The notes under the pieces are model-generated. The model had not been told where the DNA came from and searched no databases. It was given only the letters and a program-made list of their open reading frames with translations. Both the position numbers and the translations under genes were made by a program. Positions 34,406-42,920 of a stretch of 64,000 bases of DNA are shown here, in pieces. The DNA lies in the NCBI GenBank assembly GCA_964640955.1, contig CAZXJI010000002.1:217027-281026 (forward strand), read 5' to 3'. Numbering within the stretch: position 1 is the first letter of the stretch; every line of letters begins with the position of its first letter. This stretch comes from CAXXOK01 sp964640955 (lineage in GTDB: Bacteria > Bacillota > Clostridia > Christensenellales > Aristaeellaceae).

Positions 34406-34434
34406 TTGCATTTCCGGTCGTTTTCCTTTATAAT
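34406..34434 (+). promoter_or_regulatory. Promoter of the lacI-type regulator gene
   Basis: TTGCAT (34406-34411), a 17-base spacer and TATAAT (34429-34434), 37 bases before the ATG at 34471. Confidence 0.7.
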
Positions 34435-34470
34435 GTAAATACTAATTACTTGTTTGTTAAGGAGCAGCTT

Positions 34471-35496
34471 ATGGGTAAGGTTACCATGCAGAACATCGCC
34501 GATGCTCTGTCCACCTCTCGTATCAGCGTGTGGAAAGCGCTCAACAACCGCCCCGGCGTATCGCATGAGCTCCGCCAGCAGGTGTGGGAAATGAGCCGGA
34601 AAATGGGCTATGCCAAAACGGAAGAGGCCGCCGAGGCGCTTAAGCCCGCGGCGGCACCCACGGTGTCGGTCGTGGTGGCGAGGCCGGAGTCCTCGGTATT
34701 CTGGATGAAGATCATCCATCAGATTGCCAAGGAGCTGAACCAGAATAACTTCAACCTCATGTACACGTACATTCCCTCGTCTTATAAAAGCGGGTATACG
34801 CTGCCTTCCACCCTGTACGATCAATCCATCTCGGGGATTATCGTGCTCAACTGCTATTCGGAGAACATCCTGCGCATGCTTGCCAAGCTCCGGGTCCCCA
34901 AGGTCTTTCTGGACACGGTACCCACCGTGCCGCCGGATGAACTGGACGGCGATCTGGTGTACATTGAAGGCAGGTCCCTCGTGCGGGAAATCACCGGGCG
35001 CATCCTCCAAAGCGGCAGGCGCAGAATCGGCTTTGTGGGCGATATCGAATACGCCCAGACCAACCTGGACCGCTATCTCGGCTTTCTGGACGCGCATGAA
35101 ACCTATGGGCTGAAGCCGGACCCGCAGTTATGCCTCACAGGCAAGTTCGGCCTGCGCACCCACTACGAGGAAATCAGCCGTTTTTTGGACGGGCTCGCCG
35201 CTATGCCGGATGCCTTCGTGTGCGTCAGCGACTACATCGCCCACTTCATCCAGCAATATATCGACGAGCACCCTACGCCTAGGAACAAGGACGTATTGCT
35301 GACGGGGTTCGACAACAACGACGAGTACCTCAACGTCGCCGGCCGCATTACGACCGTCAACGTTCAGACCCATCGCATGGGCGACCGGCTCGCCCGGAAG
35401 ATCATGTTCGCCATCGAGCATCCCGATTCGTCCCAGGAGGTATCCTACATCACCTCGGAGATTCTGTACCGGGGCGCGCTGAAGTCGGACGACTGA
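34471..35496 (+). CDS. LacI family transcriptional regulator
   Basis: DNA-binding sugar-responsive regulator of 341 residues. The N-terminal LacI HTH is VTMQNIADALSTSRISVWKALNNRPGVSHELRQQV. The periplasmic-binding-protein-like effector domain follows (VSVVVARPESSVFWMKIIHQIAKELNQNNFNLMYT, ISGIIVLNCYSENILRML, RRRIGFVGDIEYAQTNLDRYLGF, DVLLTGFDNNDEYLNVAGRITTVNVQTHRMGDRLARKI). TAAGGAG precedes the ATG at 34471; an earlier in-frame TTG at 34450 is rejected. It diverges from the mannoside ABC operon, with two promoters and candidate operators in the 302-base gap, so it probably represses that operon. It is convergent with the GH51 gene (35-base gap). Confidence 0.95.
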   Translation: MGKVTMQNIADALSTSRISVWKALNNRPGVSHELRQQVWEMSRKMGYAKTEEAAEALKPAAAPTVSVVVARPESSVFWMKIIHQIAKELNQNNFNLMYTYIPSSYKSGYTLPSTLYDQSISGIIVLNCYSENILRMLAKLRVPKVFLDTVPTVPPDELDGDLVYIEGRSLVREITGRILQSGRRRIGFVGDIEYAQTNLDRYLGFLDAHETYGLKPDPQLCLTGKFGLRTHYEEISRFLDGLAAMPDAFVCVSDYIAHFIQQYIDEHPTPRNKDVLLTGFDNNDEYLNVAGRITTVNVQTHRMGDRLARKIMFAIEHPDSSQEVSYITSEILYRGALKSDD

Positions 35497-35531
35497 CGGG
35501 CGGAAGGCATGTCTTACCCCGGCATCCGCGC

Positions 35532-37004
35532 TCAGGCCAGAAACACGCTGACCGAATGGGGCGCAAGAAGCAGCTCCTGCCCCGGCCCGACGGCCGTTTG
35601 CCGGATCGCGACGCGGTCCGGAGCATCGAAATCATTATAACTTTCCGCCGCATCGCCGCTGATGGTATACAGCGTCGCCGCACGCGGTGGCAACCCCTGC
35701 ATTTCCACCTGCAGGGGCTGGTTTTCGCAGCGGTTGACCAGGCAGGCGGCCGTCCGGCCGTGGTCGTCGAGCGTGCAGACGGCGTCCAGCGCCTCCACCT
35801 CAACCGTTCCGGCCGTGAAGCGCGGCGCGGAAGGCTGATAGCTGTCCACGACGGTGCGGCCCATGCGATGGCGCAGCAGGTCGAACACGTGATAGGTGGG
35901 CCGCAGAACGATGCCCGCCCTGCCCACGCCGATCAGGCCGCGTCCGCCGACGGCGGGCGAAAAATTGGCCATGCCGAGCACGGGCGCTTGGCGTAGGCAG
36001 AGGTTCAAAAACCCGGCGGTAAACACGGCGTCCGCCATGGTGTACTGGCTGTTTGCCTCGGCCTTTTGCCGCTCCGCAGCGGCCTGCGCGTGGTTGCCGT
36101 TAAGCTTGGCAAAATCGCAGACGCCGGGATGGTACCACCCCCGCAGGTTCCACTCGTCAAAGGCGATCCGGATGCGTTTGTCCAGCCCCATCGCCGTCAG
36201 CAGCGCGCGCGTCTGCACGATGTCCCGCTCAAACACGGCCAGCGCCTGCAGCGATCGGGTATAACCGGACAGCTGATTCGTTTCCCAGGCGGGATCGAAA
36301 TACTCGTGGATGCTCAGATAATCGATCAGGTCGCCCGCCTCCCGGAGCAGGGCCAGGTTCCAATCCAGGTCGTTCACGCCCGCCGCAAACAGTTGAACGG
36401 AGGCATCCACGCGCCGCATCATTTTGGCGCTCTCGCGCACGAAAGCGCCCCATTCCCCCGCGCGCTTCGAACCGATTTCGCCGCCGGTGTAGTTTTCGTT
36501 TCCGATTGACCAGTAACGGACCCCGTACGGCTTTTCGCGGCCGTTCTGTCTGCGCAGGCGCACGTTGCGGCCCAGGGAAGGCTCGTTGCAGTATTCCACC
36601 CAGTCGGCCATCTCCTCCGGCGTTCCCGTGCCCGCGTTGGTGCAAAGGTAGGGCTCCGCGTTCAGGCGTTCGCACAGACGCAGAAACTCGTCCGTGCCGA
36701 ACGTGTTGGGCTCCTCCACGCACCAGGCCTTGTCGTAAACGGGCTCGCGCACCCTGCCCACGCCGTCCCGCCAGTGGTAGGCGGAGGCGAAGCATCCGCC
36801 GGGCCAGCGAAGGACGGGGATGTCCAGCCCGGACAGCGCGGCGAGGACGTCGCTCCGAAAGCCGTCCCCGTCCGCCAGCGGGCTTTGCGGATCGTAGATC
36901 CCGCCGTATACGACGGAACCGAAATGTTCGATAAACTGCCCGTAGATCATTTCGTCGGTCCGGGCGAGCACTCGCTGCGGATTGACCCTCAAGACGGTTT
37001 TCAC
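35532..37004 (-). CDS. GH51 family α-L-arabinofuranosidase
   Basis: Cytoplasmic exo-enzyme of 490 residues that releases α-L-arabinofuranose from arabino-oligosaccharides. The TIM barrel begins with IYGQFIEHFGSVVYGGIYD and IPVLRWPGGCFASAYHW. The catalytic acid/base is E170 in WSIGNENYTGG, and the nucleophile is E284 in IAFDEWNLRGWYHP. The C-terminal β-sandwich has PTYHVFDLLRHRMGRTVVDSY and the final SVSVFLA. The length agrees with the family (about 490-500). There is no signal peptide. It is the last gene of an operon with a complete channel and binding protein. No terminator was clearly found in the 35 bases separating it from the convergent lacI gene. Confidence 0.96.
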   Translation of the reverse strand: MKTVLRVNPQRVLARTDEMIYGQFIEHFGSVVYGGIYDPQSPLADGDGFRSDVLAALSGLDIPVLRWPGGCFASAYHWRDGVGRVREPVYDKAWCVEEPNTFGTDEFLRLCERLNAEPYLCTNAGTGTPEEMADWVEYCNEPSLGRNVRLRRQNGREKPYGVRYWSIGNENYTGGEIGSKRAGEWGAFVRESAKMMRRVDASVQLFAAGVNDLDWNLALLREAGDLIDYLSIHEYFDPAWETNQLSGYTRSLQALAVFERDIVQTRALLTAMGLDKRIRIAFDEWNLRGWYHPGVCDFAKLNGNHAQAAAERQKAEANSQYTMADAVFTAGFLNLCLRQAPVLGMANFSPAVGGRGLIGVGRAGIVLRPTYHVFDLLRHRMGRTVVDSYQPSAPRFTAGTVEVEALDAVCTLDDHGRTAACLVNRCENQPLQVEMQGLPPRAATLYTISGDAAESYNDFDAPDRVAIRQTAVGPGQELLLAPHSVSVFLA

Positions 37005-37023
37005 GCCGTATTCTCCTTCCGCG

Positions 37024-37851
37024 TCAGGCTTTCACGGCGCCGGCCGTCAGGCCCTTGATGATGTGCTTTTGCATCAGGCAGTAAAAAATGAAGATCGGCA
37101 CGATGGTAATGACCGACAGCGTCATGAAGATCGGCCAGTTGGTGCTGAACTGCCCCTTCGCGCGGAACACCTCCAATACCAGCGTGGTATTGGCGCGGGA
37201 GCTGAGGAATATGTTGGGCGCGATGAAGTCGTTCCAGATCCACATGGTGTTGAAGATAATCGAGGTGATCGTGATGGGCTTCATCAGGGGAAAGACGATC
37301 GTGAAGAAAATGCGGCCTATGCTCGCGCCGTCCACCACGGCGGCCTCGTTGAGTTCCCGCGGAATGGAGCGCATGTAGCCGATGGCGAGGAACACCGTCA
37401 GCGCGCAGCTGTTGGAATAGAACAAAATGATGCCGAATATGCTGTCGATCAGGTTGAGCGCCTGCATGATTTCAAACAGCGAGAGCAGGATCGCCTGAAA
37501 CGGCACCAGAAAGCCGATCATCAGGTAAACCAGAATGCCCTTGTTGAGCTTGTTTTCGTTGTAGACGATCGGGTAGGCCGCCATTTCGCCGAACAGCATG
37601 ATCAGCAGCACGGAACAGACGGTGATAATGCAGATATTGAAAAACGCGTGAATGACGGGCGTTTTTTGGAATACTTCCTGATAATTGTTGAAGTAGAAGG
37701 TCGCGGGAAAGGCCGTGGGGTTGTAGGCAACTTCCCGCAGGGTTTTGAAAGTGCTGATGACCAGAAAATAGAACGGGTACAGGAAAACCGCGCAGACGGG
37801 CAGGATGAAAACGTCCGAAAGCGAGAAATGCCGCGTGAGGAATCGCTTCAT
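37024..37851 (-). CDS. Sugar ABC transporter permease, MalG/UgpE type
   Basis: Channel subunit of 275 residues. Its ATG (37851) shares a base with the stop of the preceding permease (TAATG), so translation is coupled; the longer open frame to 38274 lies inside the neighbour and is rejected. Features include VFILPVCAVFLYPFYFLVISTFKTLREVAYNPTAFP, GFLVPFQAILLSLFEIMQALNLIDSIFGIILFY, the EAA motif NEAAVVDGASIGRIFFTIVFPLMKP, WNDFIAPNIFLS and the ending HIIKGLTAGAVKA. Confidence 0.95.
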   Translation of the reverse strand: MKRFLTRHFSLSDVFILPVCAVFLYPFYFLVISTFKTLREVAYNPTAFPATFYFNNYQEVFQKTPVIHAFFNICIITVCSVLLIMLFGEMAAYPIVYNENKLNKGILVYLMIGFLVPFQAILLSLFEIMQALNLIDSIFGIILFYSNSCALTVFLAIGYMRSIPRELNEAAVVDGASIGRIFFTIVFPLMKPITITSIIFNTMWIWNDFIAPNIFLSSRANTTLVLEVFRAKGQFSTNWPIFMTLSVITIVPIFIFYCLMQKHIIKGLTAGAVKA

Positions 37852-38735
37852 TATTCCTGCACCTCTTTTTTCCGCATGGTGGTAAACTGCACCACCGCGA
37901 TCACCATCACCAGCAGAATGAAAATGGTCGCCAGCGCCGTGGATACGCCGTACTGGCGTTCGGAGATGCCGCGCTGGATAATGATCTGCGTAACCGTATA
38001 GTTGGCGTAGCCGGGGCCGCCCTTGGTGAGCGCATAAGGCAGCTCGTACACCTTGAGCCCGTTGGTGAGCAGCAGGAGCGTGTTTACGGTCAGGGCCGGG
38101 GCCAGCAGCGGAATGGTGATGGCTTTGAACTGCTGGAACTTGTTCGCGCCGTCGATGGCGGCCGCCTCGTAATAGGTGGTGGGGATCGCCTGCAGATAGG
38201 CGATGTTGACGACCGTATGCCAGCCGGTGCTCGTCCACACCGCGACGATGATAATGCTGATTTTGGCCAGCCACGGGTCCGAGATCCAGCCGATGGGCCC
38301 GATGCCGAAAACGCCCAGCAGGCTGTTGAGCGCTCCCGTGCCCAGGGGCGAAAGGATGTAGCTCCAGATGTACCCCAAAAGCAGCGCGCTGACGACGGAG
38401 GGGAAAAAGAACACCGCGCGCTCGAAGGTTTTGATCCGCTGCCGGCGGTCCAGCAGCACGGCGAGCGGAATCGAGAGGAGGTTGATGAGTATGACCGTGC
38501 AGACGGTGTAAAACAACGTGTTGAACAGCGCCTGCTTCATCACGTCGTCCTGAAATACGGCGATATAGTTTTTAAGCCCGACAAAGGAGTACGTATGCAG
38601 CACGCCGTCGAAGTCCGTTAAGCTGTACAGCAGCGTTTTGCACAGGGGAATAATGGTGAAGGTGGTAAAGGCGATCAGCGCTGGAAGCGCAAAAAGCTCG
38701 TACTGTACGTGGCGGCCCAGCTGTCGTTTGGTCAC
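37851..38735 (-). CDS. Sugar ABC transporter permease, MalF/UgpA type
   Basis: Channel subunit of 294 residues beginning at the GTG at 38735 with GGAGTGAG upstream; the frame stays open to 39344 but that part overlaps the binding-protein gene. Features include LFALPALIAFTTFTIIPLCKTLLYSLTDFDG, FVGLKNYIAVFQDD, the EAA motif YEAAAIDGANKFQQFKAITIPLLAP, LTKGGPGYANYTVTQIIIQRG and a last helix ALATIFILLVMVIAVVQF. Confidence 0.95.
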   Translation of the reverse strand: MTKRQLGRHVQYELFALPALIAFTTFTIIPLCKTLLYSLTDFDGVLHTYSFVGLKNYIAVFQDDVMKQALFNTLFYTVCTVILINLLSIPLAVLLDRRQRIKTFERAVFFFPSVVSALLLGYIWSYILSPLGTGALNSLLGVFGIGPIGWISDPWLAKISIIIVAVWTSTGWHTVVNIAYLQAIPTTYYEAAAIDGANKFQQFKAITIPLLAPALTVNTLLLLTNGLKVYELPYALTKGGPGYANYTVTQIIIQRGISERQYGVSTALATIFILLVMVIAVVQFTTMRKKEVQE

Positions 38736-38769
38736 GTCAGGCTCACTCCAATCTGTTCTGTCCGCGGGG

Positions 38770-38811
38770 AAAAAAGATGGGCTGCTGCACGTAAGGGCCG
38801 TGCAACAGCCC
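38770..38811 (-). terminator. Intra-operon attenuator hairpin after the binding-protein gene
   Basis: On the minus strand GGCTGTTGCAC and GTGCAGCAGCC form a stem with one mismatch, followed by a T-run (38776-38770 region). It lies between the binding-protein stop (38894) and the permease start (38735), as in the other two operons of this type. Confidence 0.7.
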
Positions 38812-38893
38812 CAGTTTTGGGTGGTTTCAGGCGAATGCCGTTGTCTCCGACTGTTCCTGCGAAGTTGGTTGGGCGGCGGCAGGGCCGACCTGC

Positions 38894-40129
38894 TTAGTTC
38901 GCGCTCACTTCGGCCAGCTTCGCGTCCAGGCGCTCGGCCGCCTCGGCGGGCGTGCAGGTGCCGACGAGCACATCCTGATAGGCGCTCAGCAGGGTCAGGC
39001 GCAGGGACTCGGTATGGGTCAGCCAGTCGCTCATCGGAATATGGAACTTGCCGGCCTGAACAGCCGCCACGGCATCGGCCACGGACGCGCGAATCTCCGG
39101 CTCGTAGCCCTTGGCGATGGTGTAGCCGCCGTAGGATGCATACTGCGCGGCCAGGCCCTCGGGCGATACGCAGAACGCCAGGAACGCCTTGGCGACGTCC
39201 ACGTCCTTCGCCTTTTTGTTGATGCAGGGGCCGACGTTGATGCAGCCGCAGTAATAGACCTCTTCGGTGCCGGGAACGCCCATGCATTCGTAATCGAGAT
39301 CGGGGTTGATCTCTTCGATCTTGTTGCAGTTCCAGGAGCCGCACATGATCATGGCAACCTGCTCGGTGGCGAACTGGACGACCACGTCGTCACTGGAGAT
39401 GCCCACCATGCTGGCGTTGAGGTATCCCTTGTCGATCAGTTCCTTATACATCTCAAAAGGTTTCGTCCAGCCGTCGGCAAACTTGGCTTCGCCCGCGAAC
39501 ACCCGCTCGGTGAAGGTGGGGTCCTTGGCCAGCGTCTCGGAGCCGAACAGCGGAGCCACGAAGTTGACGGCCGCGTCCTGCGCGTTGTCCATCAGGGGCA
39601 CGTAGCCGTTGTCCTGGAGGGTCTGGCAGTCGGCCAGGAATGCATCCCAGGTCTGGGGCTCTTCCGTGATGCCGCAGGCCGCGAAGATCTTTTTGTTGTA
39701 GAACAGGCCGCCCACCCAGCAATCCACCGCGGCGCAGTTGGGGTACATGTTCTTAACGGCGTCGGGGATGGTTCCGTCCTGCATGTAGCTCTCGCCGGAA
39801 AGGTCCATGATGTAGTCGCCGGCGACCAGCGGCTCGCGGTTTTCCAGCGCCATGTAGAACACGTCGGGGGCCGCGTCCGTGTACAGGAGCGTGGAAAGCT
39901 TCTCCACGTAGTCCGAAACGGGCGGCGCGTAGGTGTAATCCACGGTTACGTTGGGGTACTTGGCCTTGAAGGCGGTCATCAGGGGTTCGCTGAGGGATTC
40001 GTCGTACCAGGAGAGAATGCTGAGCGTACCGGTCAGCGATTCGTCCACCTCGGTCGTTTCCGCCAGGGCAAAAGAGCACAGGCCACACAGCATGGCGGCT
40101 ACCAGAATTACGGACACCAGTTTTTTCAC
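38894..40129 (-). CDS. Sugar ABC transporter substrate-binding protein (family 1)
   Basis: Extracytoplasmic binding protein of 411 residues. It starts at a GTG (40129) with AAAGGAGG nine bases upstream; the frame reaches 40165, but the extra residues are not signal-peptide-like. The signal peptide VKKLVSVILVAAMLCGLCSFALA ends in a type I site (ALA-ET). The mature domain has LSILSWYDESLSEPLMTAFKAKYPNVTVDYTYAPP, DAAPDVFYMALENREPLVAGDYIMDLSG, WVGGLFYNKKIFAACGI and WDAFLADCQTLQDNGYVPLM. It heads the GH51 operon, so arabino-oligosaccharides are the likely ligand. It diverges from the YesM/YesN pair, which likely controls it. Confidence 0.94.
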   Translation of the reverse strand: MKKLVSVILVAAMLCGLCSFALAETTEVDESLTGTLSILSWYDESLSEPLMTAFKAKYPNVTVDYTYAPPVSDYVEKLSTLLYTDAAPDVFYMALENREPLVAGDYIMDLSGESYMQDGTIPDAVKNMYPNCAAVDCWVGGLFYNKKIFAACGITEEPQTWDAFLADCQTLQDNGYVPLMDNAQDAAVNFVAPLFGSETLAKDPTFTERVFAGEAKFADGWTKPFEMYKELIDKGYLNASMVGISSDDVVVQFATEQVAMIMCGSWNCNKIEEINPDLDYECMGVPGTEEVYYCGCINVGPCINKKAKDVDVAKAFLAFCVSPEGLAAQYASYGGYTIAKGYEPEIRASVADAVAAVQAGKFHIPMSDWLTHTESLRLTLLSAYQDVLVGTCTPAEAAERLDAKLAEVSAN

Positions 40130-40178
40130 GGGGAAGAACCTCCTTTGATATTCTACTCGAACCACCCATTCGGCTATT

Positions 40179-40187
40179 ATTATACCA
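40179..40187 (-). promoter_or_regulatory. Extended -10 promoter of the GH51 operon
   Basis: Minus-strand TGG-TATAAT, an extended -10, lies 50 bases before the binding-protein start. There is no good -35, consistent with activation by the divergent YesN-type regulator (inference). Confidence 0.55.
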
Positions 40188-40344
40188 ATATGGATAAATG
40201 AGAAAAGAAACTATGTTGCGGATAAACCGGAAAAAGTTGCGCGAAGGAGATTTGAATATTGTCTCCTTTCTGAAAAACGCTTATGATGGTATGTGGGAAT
40301 GACGTTGAAAACAGGCCGGAAACGCCAGCAAAAGAGGGGTTGCC

Positions 40345-42126
40345 ATGCGCGTCAGACGCACGCTGAGCACGCGGATCATGCTGTACTATATTCTGCTCAA
40401 CGGGATCGTGCTCATCCTGTCCTGCGGCATACTCATCTACGAGTCGGGGCACGTGCTGGAAAGCGAAGTGACCGACTACACCGAAAAAACCATCGAGCAG
40501 GCCAGCCGGCTGCTGGACAGCAGCCTGACTTTCGTACGCGCCCGCCTGGTGCGCCTGGCGGCTTCGCAGGGCGTCGTGAACTGCCTGAGCATGGGCACGC
40601 CGCGCTACGAGGCCACGCTGGAATACGAGCGGGAAATGAGCGATACGATGGCGGACATCGACCTGTTCACCCCCGTCAAGGACATTCTGGTGCTGGGCGC
40701 GAACGGCTACCGATACAATAGCACGAATCGCGCCAATCTGAAAAGCGATTATGATTTTACCGCCTGCGACTGGTTCCAGGAGGCGATGGGCGGCGACGGA
40801 GGCGCGCGCATCCGGATGGAATCGCTGCATCTGCAGGATTACTACCGGGCTTCCATCGAGCCCACCGCCTGCCACGAAAACACGATCTCGTTTTCCATGT
40901 CCGTGCTCAACGGCAATTACGAGCCGGTCGGCGCGGTGATCGCGACCTTCGATCTGGAGAAGCTGGGCAAGCTTTTCATCAGCAGCAACTACGAAGAGAA
41001 CGGCAAAATCGCGCTGCTGGACCCGCAGGGGCGAATCTGCACGCAAAACGACAACGGTAACATCGGCGAAACGCTCGGGCTGGAGGAGGACCGTCTCGCC
41101 GCCCTGCTCGGGGCGGAAAGCGGCCACTTCACCGCCCGGATCGACAAGGAACAATACCTCGTGTGCCATACGACGTCCGCGCTCTCCGGATGGAAGCTGG
41201 TTTCCTATATTCCCGTCCACGAGATACAGGGCCATTCCACGGCGATGTACAAGCTGCTGGTGCCCGCGGTGCTGATCTGCATGGCGTTCAACATCCTGCT
41301 CGCTTTTTTCTACACGCGCTCCGTTCAAAAGCCGCTTCGCAGGCTGATGCAGAACATCGAGCGGGTGGACGCGGGCAACCCCCGCCCCATCTCCGCCCAG
41401 TACGAATACGAGGAGATCAAGGAGATTTCGGAACATTTCAACGCGCTGATGGAGCGTATCAACGCGCTGATTCAGAAGGATTACATTACGCAGATCGAGC
41501 TGGGCCGCTTCGAGTTGTACGCGCTTCAGGCGCAGATCAACCCGCATTTTCTGTTCAACACGCTGCAGTTTCTGCAAACGGAGATTCTGTACGGAAACCT
41601 GGAGCAGTCCAACGATATCATCCTCACCCTGAGCCAGATTCTGCGCTATCTGATGAGCAACGGGGAATCGCAGGTTACCGTAGGCCAGGAGGTCGCCTAT
41701 CTGGAAAGGTACCTTTCCCTGTTCGTGCGCAAGTACGACGGACGGCTGAAGACGGAAATCCGGATGGACCCGGCGGCGGAAAAGCTTACGATACCCAAGC
41801 TGATCCTGCAGCCCGTGGTGGAAAACTGCATCCGCTACGCGGTGGAAAACCGCGGCGAGGAGTGCCGCATCGGCGTGCGCGTGGAGATCGACGGGGAAGA
41901 CCTGTACATCACCATTCAGGATAACGGCTCCGGCATCGACCCGAAACGGCTGGAAGAAGTGCACGCCAGGCTGAACGAAACGGTGGACTGGCATAACGAC
42001 GGCATCGGTCTGGCCAACGTGAACCAGCGCATACGCTCCATGTACGGGGATCGCTACGGACTGACCATCGAATCCGACAGCGAGGGCACGACCGTCATTC
42101 TTCATTTGCCCGTCCGCAGAAGCTGA
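40345..42126 (+). CDS. YesM-type sensor histidine kinase
   Basis: Membrane kinase of 593 residues. Helix one is at about 12-32 (LYYILLNGIVLILSCGILIY), then comes a ~265-residue extracellular dCache-like domain (LVRLAASQGVVNCLSMG, DWFQEAMGGDGGARIRM, ISFSMSVLNGNYEPVGAVIATFDL), and helix two is around 302-322 (LLVPAVLICMAFNILLAFFY). A HAMP-like linker follows. The phospho-accepting H401 is in LQAQINPHFLFNTLQFLQTEI; the ATPase boxes are QPVVENCIRYAVEN, DNGSGIDP and GIGLANVNQRIRSMYG. AGAGGGG precedes the ATG. It diverges from the GH51/ABC operon and is followed by its response regulator. Confidence 0.96.
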   Translation: MRVRRTLSTRIMLYYILLNGIVLILSCGILIYESGHVLESEVTDYTEKTIEQASRLLDSSLTFVRARLVRLAASQGVVNCLSMGTPRYEATLEYEREMSDTMADIDLFTPVKDILVLGANGYRYNSTNRANLKSDYDFTACDWFQEAMGGDGGARIRMESLHLQDYYRASIEPTACHENTISFSMSVLNGNYEPVGAVIATFDLEKLGKLFISSNYEENGKIALLDPQGRICTQNDNGNIGETLGLEEDRLAALLGAESGHFTARIDKEQYLVCHTTSALSGWKLVSYIPVHEIQGHSTAMYKLLVPAVLICMAFNILLAFFYTRSVQKPLRRLMQNIERVDAGNPRPISAQYEYEEIKEISEHFNALMERINALIQKDYITQIELGRFELYALQAQINPHFLFNTLQFLQTEILYGNLEQSNDIILTLSQILRYLMSNGESQVTVGQEVAYLERYLSLFVRKYDGRLKTEIRMDPAAEKLTIPKLILQPVVENCIRYAVENRGEECRIGVRVEIDGEDLYITIQDNGSGIDPKRLEEVHARLNETVDWHNDGIGLANVNQRIRSMYGDRYGLTIESDSEGTTVILHLPVRRS

Positions 42127-42161
42127 GACCGCCGACCCCGCAACGAAAGGAGGCTGTGCGT

Positions 42162-42920
42162 ATGACGCTGTTGATCGTGGACGATCAGCGCTCCGTCTAC
42201 CTGTATATCATCAAGGCGATCGACCTGGCCGCGATCGGCTTTGACACGGTGCTGTACGCGTCCAACGGCCGGGAAGCGCTGGAGCTGATCGCCGCCAAGC
42301 GCCCCTCGGCCATGATTCTGGATATTCAGATGCCCGAGATGGACGGCCTCGCGCTTCTGGCCGCGCTGCGGGAGCAGAAGCATAAGCAGCCGCGAACGAT
42401 TATCCTCTCCGCGTACGACGAATTCGCCTATGCGCAGAAGTGCATCAGCTACGGCGTGCAGTATTATTCGCTCAAGCCGATCGACCAAAACGAGATTCGC
42501 AAGCAGTTGATCGCCATCGCGGACGCGGAAGCCGACACGGACGAGGGGACCGGGGAGCCGCCACCAGCCACGGATCCGTCCGAGATGGAAACCATCATCC
42601 GTATCCGCGAATACATGAACGACCACTACCAGGAGAACCTCACCCTCGCCGAAATGGCGACGCGGTTCTACATGAACCGCTATCAGATTTGCCGCCTTTT
42701 TAAGAAGCAGTACGGCGTGCATTATCAGGACTGCCTTTGCGACGTCCGCATGGCGGCGGCCAGGGCGCTGCTGGGCGACCCGCGGTACAAGCTGTACGAA
42801 ATCTCTACGCTGGTCGGCTTCCGGGACGCAAGCTATTTCGGGCGCGTGTTTAAGGCGAAATACGGGGTAAGCCCCAGAGCTTACCGCGCGGAAAGGTATG
42901 GAGACGACGATGACGCCTGA
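42162..42920 (+). CDS. YesN-type response regulator, short form, with AraC HTH
   Basis: 252-residue regulator. The receiver (1-~120) has LLIVDDQRS, phospho-acceptor D54 in MILDIQMPEMDG, IILSAYDEFAYAQKC and the Lys in YYSLKPIDQNE. A short acidic linker (EADTDEGTGEPPPATDPSE) replaces the ~270-residue middle region of the larger YesN protein at 18224. The AraC HTH pair follows (MATRFYMNRYQICRLFKKQYGVHYQDCL, ISTLVGFRDASYFGRVFKAKYGVSPRAYR). The ATG at 42162 has GAAAGGAGG; an upstream GTG at 42156 is rejected. It probably activates the divergent GH51 operon and perhaps the overlapping nucleoside hydrolase gene. Confidence 0.95.
   Translation: MTLLIVDDQRSVYLYIIKAIDLAAIGFDTVLYASNGREALELIAAKRPSAMILDIQMPEMDGLALLAALREQKHKQPRTIILSAYDEFAYAQKCISYGVQYYSLKPIDQNEIRKQLIAIADAEADTDEGTGEPPPATDPSEMETIIRIREYMNDHYQENLTLAEMATRFYMNRYQICRLFKKQYGVHYQDCLCDVRMAAARALLGDPRYKLYEISTLVGFRDASYFGRVFKAKYGVSPRAYRAERYGDDDDA

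Noticed and set aside
40180..42105. 641-codon open frame on the minus strand
   Set aside because: It is antisense to the YesM kinase at 40345 and covers the divergent promoter; no recognisable domain.
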